A stretch of DNA of 24,414 nucleotides from assembly GCA_964466465.1 (NCBI GenBank), contig CAYXNJ010000039.1, positions 1 to 24,414 of the forward strand. The letters run 5' to 3'. Source of the stretch: Sulfurospirillum sp964466465 (GTDB taxonomy: Bacteria; Campylobacterota; Campylobacteria; Campylobacterales; Sulfurospirillaceae). Below the pieces are notes generated by a model. That model saw only the letters and a list, made by a program, of their open reading frames with translations, did not search any database and had not been told where the DNA came from. Position 1 is the first letter of the stretch, and each line of letters begins with the position of its first letter. The translations under genes were made by a program, and so were the position numbers. Shown piece after piece: positions 1 through 8,622 of this stretch.

Positions 1-59
1 AAAATTAGCAAAATATTATATAGATAATATCATTTAACAAAAAATAGTAAAAATATTTA
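1..59. other. AT-rich window edge upstream of pglC
   Basis: This short stretch is very AT-rich. Two + frames stay open from base 1 and close at 25-27 and 35-37, so the last codons of an upstream gene, plausibly another glycosylation gene, could lie here, but eight to eleven codons cannot identify it. I see no clear Shine-Dalgarno sequence before the pglC ATG. Confidence 0.3.
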
Positions 60-653
60 ATGATTAAATCACTATTTGACAAAGTCTTAGCACTATTTTT
101 AATACTACTTTTTTCTCCTATTTATATAATGATAAGCATACTAATTTTATTGAAAATGGGAAGACCAATTTTATTTAGACAAAAAAGACCTGGAAAAGAT
201 GAGAAGATATTTGGTATCTACAAGTTTAGAACTATGACAAATGAAAAAGATAAAGATGGGAGTTTACTGCCAGATGAACAAAGATTAGTTGGCGTTGGTA
301 AATTTATAAGAAGTACTAGCTTAGATGAACTTCCTCAACTTTTTAATGTTTTAAAAGGTGAAATGAGTTTTGTAGGACCTCGACCACTTCTTATTGAATA
401 CCTTAATTTATATAATGATAAGCAGAAAAGAAGACATGATGTTAAGCCAGGTATTACAGGTTGGGCTCAAGTAAATGGGCGAAATGCCATAAGTTGGGCG
501 CAAAAGTTTGAATACGATGTATGGTATGTGGAACATCAATCTTTTTGGTTAGATATGAAGATACTGTGGCTTACATTTTTAAAAGTAATAAACAGAAGTG
601 ATATAAGCTCATCTACGAGTATAACTATGGAAAAGTTTACAGGAAGTAAGTAA
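60..653 (+). CDS. pglC: PglC, undecaprenyl-phosphate bacillosamine phosphosugar transferase
   Basis: This 197-residue monotopic membrane enzyme should transfer diacetylbacillosamine-1-phosphate from its UDP sugar to undecaprenyl phosphate on the cytoplasmic face, the first membrane step of Campylobacter-type N-glycosylation. A single hydrophobic segment (about residues 8-31) contains the Ser19-Pro20 break typical of the re-entrant helix. The catalytic Asp-Glu pair is D89-E90 in SLDELPQLFNVLKGEMSF, followed by the VGPRP motif and the C-terminal PGITGWAQVNGRNAISW stretch characteristic of PglC rather than of WbaP-type transferases. Length matches C. jejuni PglC (about 200). The stop overlaps the pglD start by one base (TAATG). 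Arginine is coded almost only by AGA, unlike genes after 2354. The exact sugar is inferred from the pglD/E/F neighbours. Confidence 0.93.
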   Translation: MIKSLFDKVLALFLILLFSPIYIMISILILLKMGRPILFRQKRPGKDEKIFGIYKFRTMTNEKDKDGSLLPDEQRLVGVGKFIRSTSLDELPQLFNVLKGEMSFVGPRPLLIEYLNLYNDKQKRRHDVKPGITGWAQVNGRNAISWAQKFEYDVWYVEHQSFWLDMKILWLTFLKVINRSDISSSTSITMEKFTGSK

Positions 654-1252
654 TGAAAAGTATTTATATTTATGGTGCAAGCGGGCATGGCTTGGTGGTG
701 GCTGATGTCGCACGAGCTTGTGGTTATAAGGATATTATATTTATAGATGATGGAGATAATGAGTATCCATCTTTTGAAGATATAAAGCGAAGAAATTGTA
801 TTCCTATGGCTTTTGGTATAGGTAGTAATACTATAAGGACTAAACTTTTTGAAAAAGTAAAAAGTAGTGGATTTGAGATAGTGAATTTAATACATCCTAG
901 TGCTATAGTCTCACCTAGTGCAACTATTGGTATTGGAACAGTTGTGATGCCAAATGTGATAGTCAATGCAAAGGCTATTATTGAAGATGGAGTGATATTA
1001 AATAGTGGATGTATTATTGAACATGAATGTGTGATAGAAGAGTTTGCACATATTTCACCAAATGTTGCTTTAGCGGGTAATGTAACCATAGGAAAATTTA
1101 CCCATATTGGAATTGGTTCTAATGTGATACAAGGTATAAAAATTGGTTCCAATTCAATTATTGGTGCAGGTTCTGTTGTTGTTAAAAATATAAGTGATTT
1201 TACAAAAGCCTATGGGGTACCTTGTAAAGAAATAAAGGAAATACATGAATAA
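653..1252 (+). CDS. pglD: PglD, UDP-4-amino-sugar N-acetyltransferase
   Basis: This 199-residue protein should acetylate the C4 amino group of the UDP-4-amino sugar with acetyl-CoA, completing UDP-N,N'-diacetylbacillosamine. The N-terminal part carries a small nucleotide-sugar-binding fold starting IYGASGHGLVVADVA. From about residue 85 a left-handed beta-helix of hexapeptide repeats follows (IGIGTVVMPNVIVNAKAIIE and later coils). The general-base histidine expected by analogy with C. jejuni H125 is H124, and the second conserved histidine, nine residues on, is H133. The gene starts inside the pglC stop and its own end overlaps the pglE start by 8 bases, so translation is probably coupled. 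A NeuD-like acetyltransferase is the alternative, but the pglC/E/F context argues for PglD. Confidence 0.92.
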   Translation: MKSIYIYGASGHGLVVADVARACGYKDIIFIDDGDNEYPSFEDIKRRNCIPMAFGIGSNTIRTKLFEKVKSSGFEIVNLIHPSAIVSPSATIGIGTVVMPNVIVNAKAIIEDGVILNSGCIIEHECVIEEFAHISPNVALAGNVTIGKFTHIGIGSNVIQGIKIGSNSIIGAGSVVVKNISDFTKAYGVPCKEIKEIHE

Positions 1253-2354
1253 AAGAATTTTTTTAAGCGCACCTCATATGAGCGGGAATGAGTTAAAATA
1301 TATAGAAAAAGTCTTTGAAAGCAATTATATAGCTCCACTTGGTGAGTATGTCAATAAGTTTGAGGAAAGTATTAAAAATTATACGGGTGCACAACATGCG
1401 CTTGCAGTGACCAGCGGTACGGCTGCCATTCATCTAGCTCTTAGGGTTTTAGGAATTGGACAGGGCGATGATGTATTGGCTTCTACATTTACATTTATTG
1501 GTTCCATAAATGCCATATTGTACCAAGGAGCTAATCCAGTATTCATTGATAGCGATAAAGAATCTTGGAATTTATCTCCTCAATTACTAGAACAATATCT
1601 TCATAAATGCACCAAAAAACCTAAAGCATTGATTGTCACACACCTTTATGGTCAATGTGCGTACATAGAAAAAATAGCTAATCTTTGTAAAGCTCATGGA
1701 ATTTATCTTATAGAAGATGCAGCGGAAAGTTTGGGTGCTATGTATAATGAAAAACATACTGGAACTTTTGGGGATTTTGGGATTTATAGTTTTAATGGGA
1801 ACAAAATACTGACAACAAGTGGTGGTGGTATGTTGGTGAGTAAAAATAAAGAATGGATTGATAGAGCTAAATTTTACTCAACTCAAGCCAAAGAGCCATT
1901 TATTCATTATGAACATTTAGAATATGGATATAACTATCGCATGTCTAATGTTTTAGCAGCTATTGGTGTTGGACAAATGGAAGTGATTGAAGAGAGGGTT
2001 GCTAAAAAAAGAGAAATATTTGAGTGTTATAAATCGCAGCTATCTGATAGTGAAGAAATTAATTTTATGCCAGAAATTGAAGGTGCTAGAGGAAATAGAT
2101 GGTTAACTGCTTTAACATTTGCAAGAACAGATTACAATAAAATAATGCAAGCTTTGGACAAAATAAATGTTGAAAGCAGACCATTATGGAAGCCTATGCA
2201 TTTGCAACCTTTATTTAAGAGCCAAGACAAGTTTGTCGATGGAACAAGTGAGGAATTGTTTTCTAAAGGGCTCTGCTTGGCAAGCAGTACAATTATGACA
2301 GATGATGATATATGTATGATATGTGATACTATAAAAAAAGTTATTGGAAAATAA
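1245..2354 (+). CDS. pglE: PglE, UDP-4-keto-sugar aminotransferase
   Basis: This 369-residue DegT/DnrJ/EryC1-family PLP enzyme should convert the 4-keto product of PglF into UDP-4-amino-4,6-dideoxy-GlcNAc, with glutamate as usual amino donor. The phosphate/cofactor region reads ALAVTSGTAAIHLALRVLG, the Asp that pairs with the pyridine nitrogen is in LIEDAAESLGA, and the lysine that binds PLP is K187 in YSFNGNKILTTSGGGM. The C-terminal substrate segment includes WLTALTF and SRPLWKPMHLQP. Its start overlaps pglD by 8 bases and its stop overlaps the pglF start by one base. Codon use (AGA/AGG arginine) is like pglC, not like pglF. A PseC-type aminotransferase is excluded mainly by context. Confidence 0.92.
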   Translation: MNKRIFLSAPHMSGNELKYIEKVFESNYIAPLGEYVNKFEESIKNYTGAQHALAVTSGTAAIHLALRVLGIGQGDDVLASTFTFIGSINAILYQGANPVFIDSDKESWNLSPQLLEQYLHKCTKKPKALIVTHLYGQCAYIEKIANLCKAHGIYLIEDAAESLGAMYNEKHTGTFGDFGIYSFNGNKILTTSGGGMLVSKNKEWIDRAKFYSTQAKEPFIHYEHLEYGYNYRMSNVLAAIGVGQMEVIEERVAKKREIFECYKSQLSDSEEINFMPEIEGARGNRWLTALTFARTDYNKIMQALDKINVESRPLWKPMHLQPLFKSQDKFVDGTSEELFSKGLCLASSTIMTDDDICMICDTIKKVIGK

Positions 2355-4090
2355 TGTTTGCTATCGATAAACGTATTTTAAATATTTTGGTGATCATAAT
2401 ACTCACGTTCTTAACATTTGCATGGACTTCTTTGGTGTTTCACAAACCATTTAATGTTCAAATTGTTGTTATGGTTGTTTGTATTCGTATATTTGCTTCT
2501 ATTTTACTGTTTAAAGATTATTCTCTTTCATGGTCTAAGGTAACACAGAAGACTTTTATCCTCAAAAGTATTGTCTATATAGTTGCTTTTGGTACCTATG
2601 CTCCTTTTTATTATGGGAAGTTTTTTCTCTATTTTTTATTTTCGGAATTGTTTGTTTATCTCTTTACCATCAATTTTTTAATGTATGCTTATTATCTCGT
2701 TATTAATCGTAGTCGTGCGAAGAAAAACAAAACATTGGTCATTTATGGCGCTGGAAAAGCAGGACTTAAGTTAGAAGAAGAATTTCGTGACAGTGCTTAT
2801 AAATTGAAATACTTTGTTGATGATGACAAACGACTTCAAAAAAGAAGTATTGATAGTATCTATATTCTCTCTAAAGATGAACTGAAAAGAAGAATGGGTG
2901 ATGCAAAGTACGATTTATTACTTATTGCGATGCCTTCATGTAGTCCTAAGCGAATTAATCTCATTTATGAGCGATTAAAACCTTACTTCTATGAGATTAA
3001 GATTTTGCCATCATTAGATAAAATTTTATCTAATGATCTTTTATCCAATCAATTAAAAAATATTTCTGTTGAAGATCTTTTAGCGCGCCATCCTAAGGAT
3101 TTGGATAAAGCGAAGATTTCACAGTTTATACAAAATAAAGTTATTTTAATTACAGGCGCTGGAGGGAGCATTGGCAGTGAAATTGTACGTCAATGCCTTA
3201 AATATGGAGCTAAAAAACTGATTTTGGTGGATCATAGTGAATTTAATCTTTATCAGCTTGTTGAAGAGCTTAAAAGCGATAAGCTTGTTCCGATGATGCA
3301 GAGTGTTCTCAATGCGCCGTTACTTGATAAAACATTTGAAGCGTATAAGCCAGACATCGTTGTTCATGCCGCTGCTTATAAACATGTCCCCTTGGTTGAA
3401 GCTAATGTGGAAGAGGGGATTTTAAACAATGTTTTAGGAAGCAAGATTTGTATAGATCTTGCAATCAAACATAACGTGAAAAAATTTATTTTGATTTCAA
3501 CAGATAAAGCTGTTCGCCCAACCAATGTTATGGGATCTACGAAAAGAATTTGTGAGTTGTATGCTCAAAATGTTGATGCTAAAGAGACGCAGATTGTTGC
3601 GGTACGATTTGGAAACGTCCTTGGGAGCAGTGGCTCTGTCATTCCTAAATTTAGGATGCAGATAGAAAAAGGTGGTCCGCTAAGCGTGACACACCCTGAA
3701 ATTACACGTTATTTTATGTTGATACCCGAAGCCTGTGAGTTAGTACTTCAAGCAGGTGCTATTGGACAGAGTGGTGAGCTTTTTATTCTTGATATGGGCA
3801 AGCCTATTAAAATTGTTGATTTGGCAAAAAAGATGATAGAACTTTCAGGAAAGCATGATGTTCAGATAGAATTTACAGGGCTAAGACCTGGAGAAAAACT
3901 CTATGAAGAGCTTCTCATTGATGAAAGTGATCAAAAGACAGCGTATGCGTCTATAATGGTTGCTCATAAAACAGAGTATGCCATTGAGGCATTAGAAAAA
4001 GATATAGAAAAACTCTTGACATGCGCTGATAAAATAGCACAATTACAAAAGATAGTTCCAGAGTTTAATCACCAAAAAAATGAAAGGTAA
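2354..4090 (+). CDS. pglF: PglF, UDP-GlcNAc 4,6-dehydratase
   Basis: This 578-residue membrane-anchored extended short-chain dehydrogenase should make UDP-2-acetamido-4-keto-2,4,6-trideoxyglucose from UDP-GlcNAc, the first step of bacillosamine synthesis. About four hydrophobic segments fill residues 1-115. A CoA-binding-like Rossmann domain follows (VIYGAGKAGLKLEEEF, about 130-145), then the catalytic NAD+ domain with the GAGGSIGSE loop at 268-276. The active-site segment STDKAVRPTNVMG carries T383, D384, K385 and M393. The methionine stands where classical dehydrogenases have tyrosine, which is the known PglF arrangement (K397/M405 in C. jejuni). Arginine codons shift here toward CGT, marking a compositional break from pglC/D/E. 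Homologues in capsule loci (WbpM, CapD) are close relatives, so context decides the name. Confidence 0.93.
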   Translation: MFAIDKRILNILVIIILTFLTFAWTSLVFHKPFNVQIVVMVVCIRIFASILLFKDYSLSWSKVTQKTFILKSIVYIVAFGTYAPFYYGKFFLYFLFSELFVYLFTINFLMYAYYLVINRSRAKKNKTLVIYGAGKAGLKLEEEFRDSAYKLKYFVDDDKRLQKRSIDSIYILSKDELKRRMGDAKYDLLLIAMPSCSPKRINLIYERLKPYFYEIKILPSLDKILSNDLLSNQLKNISVEDLLARHPKDLDKAKISQFIQNKVILITGAGGSIGSEIVRQCLKYGAKKLILVDHSEFNLYQLVEELKSDKLVPMMQSVLNAPLLDKTFEAYKPDIVVHAAAYKHVPLVEANVEEGILNNVLGSKICIDLAIKHNVKKFILISTDKAVRPTNVMGSTKRICELYAQNVDAKETQIVAVRFGNVLGSSGSVIPKFRMQIEKGGPLSVTHPEITRYFMLIPEACELVLQAGAIGQSGELFILDMGKPIKIVDLAKKMIELSGKHDVQIEFTGLRPGEKLYEELLIDESDQKTAYASIMVAHKTEYAIEALEKDIEKLLTCADKIAQLQKIVPEFNHQKNER

Positions 4091-4098
4091 TTTTTAAT

Positions 4099-4941
4099 AT
4101 GAATCAGAATACACATAATGCTATAACTCATGAAGATGAAATTGACTTAAGAGAATTATGGCAAACACTTGTTAATTCTAAAAAGCTGATCGTTGCTGTT
4201 ACTCTTGGTATAACACTCCTAGCTACGATTTATGCGTTTATCAAAACGCCACTATTTGAAGCAAAAGCAGTGCTAGAAATAGGCTCATCAGGCAATACAT
4301 TGTTGGAGGATCCATTAACACTTGTTAAACGTGTTGAAATTAAATATATCGTCAATAGTGATGTGAATACAACCGAGGAATTACAAAAGGTAGCTGTGGT
4401 TAAAGGAGCAAAAAACTTGATTGAGCTTTCTGTTGTAGCGTTATCTAATCAACAAGCTGAAAGTTACTTAACAAAAATTGTTGAAGACGTGAAACAAAGA
4501 CATCATGAACTTTTACAAAGCTCTCTTACACAATTGAAAACAAAAATTACAAACTTGGAAGAGCAAAAAGCAGAACTTATTCAAGAAAAGCAAGATTTAA
4601 TGGCATATATTACAAAAAAGAGTGAAACTATCGATAAAATCATTAAAGAAAATCCTTCTCTTGCCGCCATTTATACTATTGAAATCAATAATAAAGCATC
4701 TGAATTAGCGAATATAAAAAATAGAATTTATGGGCTCAATAGTCAATTAAGCGATCTTTATTTTGCAATATCGGAAAATAATATCAAACCAACAAAAATT
4801 GTGGATGCCATTATGACAGATGATTTTCCGATCAAACCAAAGAAAAAATTGATGATTATGGTTGCCTTTGTGACAGGTTTGATTTTATCTATTTTTCTTG
4901 CATTTATTATTTCTTTTATTCAGAAGCAAAAGAATGTTTAG
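4099..4941 (+). CDS. Wzz-family chain-length determinant protein
   Basis: This 280-residue inner-membrane protein has the layout of a small polysaccharide co-polymerase: a cytoplasmic N-terminus with the family sequence DEIDLRELWQTLVNSKKLI, a first membrane helix at about 29-48, a periplasmic region with long coiled-coil-like helices (about 133-185, rich in Lys, Glu and Gln), and a second membrane helix at about 252-274 preceded by the proline/lysine stretch DDFPIKPKKKL. Such proteins set the length of Wzy-made O-antigen or capsule. AAAGG (4083-4087) precedes the start. It ends 8 bases inside pglB. No Wzz is part of the known C. jejuni pgl locus, so its position between pglF and pglB is unusual. 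No kinase domain is fused. Its partner polymerase is not in the window. Confidence 0.85.
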   Translation: MNQNTHNAITHEDEIDLRELWQTLVNSKKLIVAVTLGITLLATIYAFIKTPLFEAKAVLEIGSSGNTLLEDPLTLVKRVEIKYIVNSDVNTTEELQKVAVVKGAKNLIELSVVALSNQQAESYLTKIVEDVKQRHHELLQSSLTQLKTKITNLEEQKAELIQEKQDLMAYITKKSETIDKIIKENPSLAAIYTIEINNKASELANIKNRIYGLNSQLSDLYFAISENNIKPTKIVDAIMTDDFPIKPKKKLMIMVAFVTGLILSIFLAFIISFIQKQKNV

Positions 4942-7078
4942 TGATCGCTCAAGGGAAACCATTTTTATCGTATTAGCTTTTGCCTTTAGTCTTGCAGTAC
5001 GCCTGATTTGGATTTATCAGTTTAGTGACTTTGAAAGTTTTAAATTCGCTGGGCAGTTTATGATTAATACCAATGATGGCTATTATTGGGCGGAGGGAGC
5101 GAGAGATTTACTAACAGGTGTTTTTCAAGCTCACGATTTATCGCCAATTAAAGAGTCCGCATCATGGTTAACGTATAGCTTAGCAGTACTTTTACCATTT
5201 TCATTTGAAACGATTATTTTTTATATGCCAGCGGTTTTAGGCTCCTTAATCGTTGCACCTATTATTTTGATTGCCAATAATTTTAAAATGATCGAAGTAG
5301 GCTTTTTAGCGGCACTTCTTGCATCCATTGCTGTTAGTTATTATAATCGTACGATGGTAGGTTATTACGATACCGATATGCTGAATATTGTATTGCCTAC
5401 TTTTCTGTTATGGTCACTCATTTTAGCATTACGAACTCAAGAAGATAAGTATCTACTGCTTACAGCGTTGGAAATTATTGTATATCGTTGGTGGTATCCA
5501 CAAAGTTACTCTTTGGAGTTCTCATTTTTAGGGCTTATTTTGATGTATGCTCTTCTTTTTGATCGTAAAAATAATTTCAATTTCAAGCTCATTGCTATCA
5601 TGCTTTTAGCGATGATGGGATTGCCAAACTCAATCCGTTTGGTAGGTGTTATAGGGCTTTACCTCTTTTTTAAGCAAGAGAAATGGCAAAAATTTCTGTG
5701 GTATATTTTAGCAGTTTGTATCATTCTTTTTTTTGCTACAGGTGGATTTGCTCCTATTTGGTATCAGTTAAAAAGTTTTGTTTTTAAAGATGCTATTGAG
5801 GTGAACACAGATGCTTTGCCTTTACATTTTTTTTCTGTCATTCAAACGGTGCGTGAAGCAGGGCAAATTGATTTTGTGACATTTGCAGAACGTATTAGTG
5901 GTCATACAATCACGTTTATACTTTCATTGGTAGGGTATGTTTTATTGGTCAAAAAACATCCTGCGATGCTTTTAGGCTTACCGCTTTTAGGACTTGGTTT
6001 TTTAGCGCTTTGGGGCGGACTTCGTTTTACCATTTATGCGGTACCTGTATGTGCTTTGGGTATTGCTTATTTGCTCTTTACATGGAGTGCTTCCATAACA
6101 CAGCTTTTTGTCAATGAAAAACTTGGCAATATCGTAAAATCAAGTTTTGTGATTCTCTCAAGTCTTGGTATTTTATATCCCAACCTTTTGCATGTTATCG
6201 AATATCGCGTTCCTACTGTCATGAATAAACCAGAAGTCGAGCAATTAGATAGACTAAAAAATGTTATAGACCGTGAAGACTACTTTGTATCGTGGTGGGA
6301 TTATGGCTATCCTATCCGCTATTATGCCGATGTAAAAACTTTGATTGATGGCGGTAAACATAGTGGTGAGGTAAATTTCCCTGTAAGTTACATGTTGACC
6401 AATACACAAGAGAGTGCTGCACGTTTAGCAAGGCTTGAAGTTGAATATACCGAAAAAGCATTTGTCATAGCAGAGGAAAATGAAACTAAACCAAAAAATC
6501 AACAGGTTAAAATGATCAATAACACAGCTCAAATGACCTTAGATTATGGATTTAAAGATGCCAATGACTTTTTAGAAGCTCTTCAAACACCGCTTTCATT
6601 ACCTCAAAAATCGCGCGATATCTATTTTTATCTTCCGTATCGAATGTTGAGCATTTTCCCAACGGTTGCACAATTTAGCAATATTGATATTATGACAGGT
6701 AAAACGGTTCGTCAGCCCTTTATTTTTCAAACCACACGCTTTAAGGATTTAGGGGCAACACTTGATTTTAGCAGTGGCGTTGTGTTAGACAAGGCTAAAG
6801 GAATGCTCAAGATTGGTAATCAAGAAGTTCCTGTAAAATATTTTATACAAACAGCCTATTCACCTGATTTTAAACTGATTAAAGAACACAATACAATTCA
6901 TCCAAATGGAATTTTCTCAATCATTTATATGCAAGCGTACAATACTTTTCTGATTCTCGATGACGCCATGTTCAATTCGACCTATATTCAGCTTTTTGTT
7001 TTGGAAAATTATGACGAGCGATTTTTTGAACCGATGAGTTTAGAGGCATATGCTAAAGTATATCGACTCAAAATTTAG
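4934..7078 (+). CDS. pglB: PglB, bacterial N-oligosaccharyltransferase (STT3 family)
   Basis: This 714-residue enzyme should move the lipid-linked glycan onto Asn of periplasmic acceptor proteins. An upstream ATG at 4898 is in frame, but the ATG at 4934 overlaps the wzz stop by 8 bases and gives a length almost equal to C. jejuni PglB (713), so I chose it. About a dozen membrane segments fill residues 1-420. Motifs are in order: metal-site Asp in NTNDGYYWAEGARD, the second acidic pair in YYDTDMLN, external-loop E308 in TVREAGQ, R320 twelve residues later, and the acceptor-binding WWDYG at 454-458. The periplasmic C-terminal domain follows. R320 sits where Campylobacter PglB has the arginine that reads an acidic residue at position -2 of the sequon, so D/E-X-N-X-S/T acceptors are expected. 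Confidence 0.95.
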   Translation: MFSDRSRETIFIVLAFAFSLAVRLIWIYQFSDFESFKFAGQFMINTNDGYYWAEGARDLLTGVFQAHDLSPIKESASWLTYSLAVLLPFSFETIIFYMPAVLGSLIVAPIILIANNFKMIEVGFLAALLASIAVSYYNRTMVGYYDTDMLNIVLPTFLLWSLILALRTQEDKYLLLTALEIIVYRWWYPQSYSLEFSFLGLILMYALLFDRKNNFNFKLIAIMLLAMMGLPNSIRLVGVIGLYLFFKQEKWQKFLWYILAVCIILFFATGGFAPIWYQLKSFVFKDAIEVNTDALPLHFFSVIQTVREAGQIDFVTFAERISGHTITFILSLVGYVLLVKKHPAMLLGLPLLGLGFLALWGGLRFTIYAVPVCALGIAYLLFTWSASITQLFVNEKLGNIVKSSFVILSSLGILYPNLLHVIEYRVPTVMNKPEVEQLDRLKNVIDREDYFVSWWDYGYPIRYYADVKTLIDGGKHSGEVNFPVSYMLTNTQESAARLARLEVEYTEKAFVIAEENETKPKNQQVKMINNTAQMTLDYGFKDANDFLEALQTPLSLPQKSRDIYFYLPYRMLSIFPTVAQFSNIDIMTGKTVRQPFIFQTTRFKDLGATLDFSSGVVLDKAKGMLKIGNQEVPVKYFIQTAYSPDFKLIKEHNTIHPNGIFSIIYMQAYNTFLILDDAMFNSTYIQLFVLENYDERFFEPMSLEAYAKVYRLKI

Positions 7079-7108
7079 TTACAATACAAAAAAAATTGAA
7101 GGCTAGAG

Positions 7109-8014
7109 ATGGTTATTCGTGAAATTCAGCAGTTTGCTGAGGTGAGAACAAGGGCAAGGGCGTATTTGTGTTATCTCTTTACGCGTAATATACCTAACCG
7201 TATGCCTGAACCTAACATCGATGTTATATCTACAAGTTTAGATAAAATTGTGCATGAAGTTGAAGAGTTTGAAGCACTTTATCTACTCGATCACAAAGGC
7301 GATCAAGTGATCAATAACATCACAGATGACCCGCATCGAAAGGGTGGATTGGGGCAAAATCGAAGTGGTAAGTCTTATTATTACCGTGCGGTACGTGAAA
7401 AACGTTGTGTTCTAAGTGACCCTTACCCATCGGTTTTAACCAATGATTTGACGGTCACTGCATCGTATCCTATTTATGATGAGCAGGGTGTACTTAGATT
7501 TATAGCATGTATCGACGTCTCATTAGAACATATTTTAAAAATTGCGCACCCATCATCATTACAATCTCTTTTTGGCAAAAGCTCACAAGTGATTTATACG
7601 ATTTTTTCACTCTCATTATTAGCAATTGCACTCTTATTACTTTTTAATGGTATGCGTAGTCTTTTTATGCACGGACTTCAGTTTGACCTTTTAGATATTA
7701 AAGCGATGTTTGAATCAACTATTTTGATTACGCTCTCTTTAGCTATTTTTGATCTGGTGAAAACCATTTTTGAAGAAGAGGTTTTAGGACGGAATGAAAG
7801 GGATGACAATGGAGGTATGCACAAAACCATGGTGCGTTTCTTAGGTTCTATTATCATCGCGCTTGCGATTGAAGCATTGATGCTGGTCTTTAAGTTTGCG
7901 ATTATCGACGCGGCACATATACTGTATGCCGTTTATTTGATTGGTGGTGTCACATTATTGCTCTTTGGACTCGCATTTTATCTGAAATCAATACCACAAA
8001 AGAGAGATATATGA
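7109..8014 (+). CDS. pglG: Probable PglG, PDC-sensor (Cache-like) membrane protein
   Basis: This 301-residue protein has a PDC/Cache-like sensor region at about 40-140. It includes LYLLDHKGDQVINNI, the conserved GKSYYYRAVREKR helix, and LTVTASYPIYDEQG before FIACIDVSLE. Four membrane helices follow at about 160-180, 203-222, 243-265 and 270-292. There is no signal peptide or membrane helix before the sensor, which is odd for a Cache domain, since these are normally extracytoplasmic. Length and position after pglB in a locus running toward cheY fit C. jejuni PglG, which lies next to cheY and has no established biochemical role. GAAGG (7098-7102) precedes the ATG, and the stop overlaps hisH by four bases (ATGA). 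The PglG name rests on context and remembered size; the domain call is firmer. Confidence 0.7.
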   Translation: MVIREIQQFAEVRTRARAYLCYLFTRNIPNRMPEPNIDVISTSLDKIVHEVEEFEALYLLDHKGDQVINNITDDPHRKGGLGQNRSGKSYYYRAVREKRCVLSDPYPSVLTNDLTVTASYPIYDEQGVLRFIACIDVSLEHILKIAHPSSLQSLFGKSSQVIYTIFSLSLLAIALLLLFNGMRSLFMHGLQFDLLDIKAMFESTILITLSLAIFDLVKTIFEEEVLGRNERDDNGGMHKTMVRFLGSIIIALAIEALMLVFKFAIIDAAHILYAVYLIGGVTLLLFGLAFYLKSIPQKRDI

Positions 8015-8622
8015 TAGGTTTGATTGATTACAATATGGGTAATCTTAGAAGTGTTACCAATGCTTTTGAAAAACTTGGGGTAAATATTGAAATTGTTAAA
8101 GATGCACAGGATGTATCGAAATTTGATAAGATTATTTTACCAGGTGTGGGTGCTTTTAAAGATGCCATGGATTGTTTGCATGAACGAGGTATGGATGAAG
8201 CTGTTAAAACGTTTGCAAACTCAGGAAAGCCTTTACTTGGGATTTGCCTTGGTATGCAACTTCTTTTTGATAGCAGCGTTGAATTTGGTAAGTGTGCAGG
8301 GCTTGGACTTATTGAAGGAGAGATTGTGAAGTTTGATACTTCACGTTTTACGAATCGTTTAAAAGTGCCTCATATGGGGTGGAATGAGCTTTTTATCACG
8401 AAAGACTCACCATTATTTAAAGGGATGCCAAAGTCTTTTTATCTTTATTTTGTGCACAGTTTTCATGCACAGTGTGATGAGAAATATACCATTGGAAAGA
8501 CGTTGTATGGCTACGAATTTCCTAGTGCAGTGCAAAAAGAGAATGTCTTTGGGTTTCAACCACACCCTGAGAAGTCACATGCCAATGGTTTAGCAATTTT
8601 AAAGAATTTTGTGGAGTTATGA
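8011..8622 (+). CDS. hisH: HisH, glutaminase subunit of imidazole glycerol phosphate synthase
   Basis: This 203-residue class I glutamine amidotransferase should release ammonia from glutamine and channel it to HisF for histidine synthesis. The nucleophile is C79 in LLGICLGMQLLF; the partners H185 and E187 lie in FGFQPHPEKS. The start IGLIDYNMGNLRSV is typical of HisH. It begins within the last four bases of the preceding gene (ATGA) and ends over the start of hisA, so the three genes are probably translated together. HisF is not in the window. Campylobacter species also carry HisH/HisF paralogues in flagellin-sugar loci, but the adjoining hisA points to the histidine pathway. Confidence 0.96.
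   Translation: MIGLIDYNMGNLRSVTNAFEKLGVNIEIVKDAQDVSKFDKIILPGVGAFKDAMDCLHERGMDEAVKTFANSGKPLLGICLGMQLLFDSSVEFGKCAGLGLIEGEIVKFDTSRFTNRLKVPHMGWNELFITKDSPLFKGMPKSFYLYFVHSFHAQCDEKYTIGKTLYGYEFPSAVQKENVFGFQPHPEKSHANGLAILKNFVEL

Noticed and set aside
724..1152. Long open frame on the minus strand across pglD
   Set aside because: It is antisense to a gene with clear hexapeptide repeats; the repeats themselves keep the opposite strand free of stops, and the product shows no domain.
4898..4933. Extended start of PglB at ATG 4898
   Set aside because: It adds 12 residues that overlap wzz coding and exceed the usual PglB N-terminus; ATG 4934 gives the normal length and an 8-base overlap.
7074..7108. Possible promoter (TACAAT at 7080-7085) before the PDC protein
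   Set aside because: No -35-like hexamer at the right distance and only 30 bases between genes in one direction; too weak to call.
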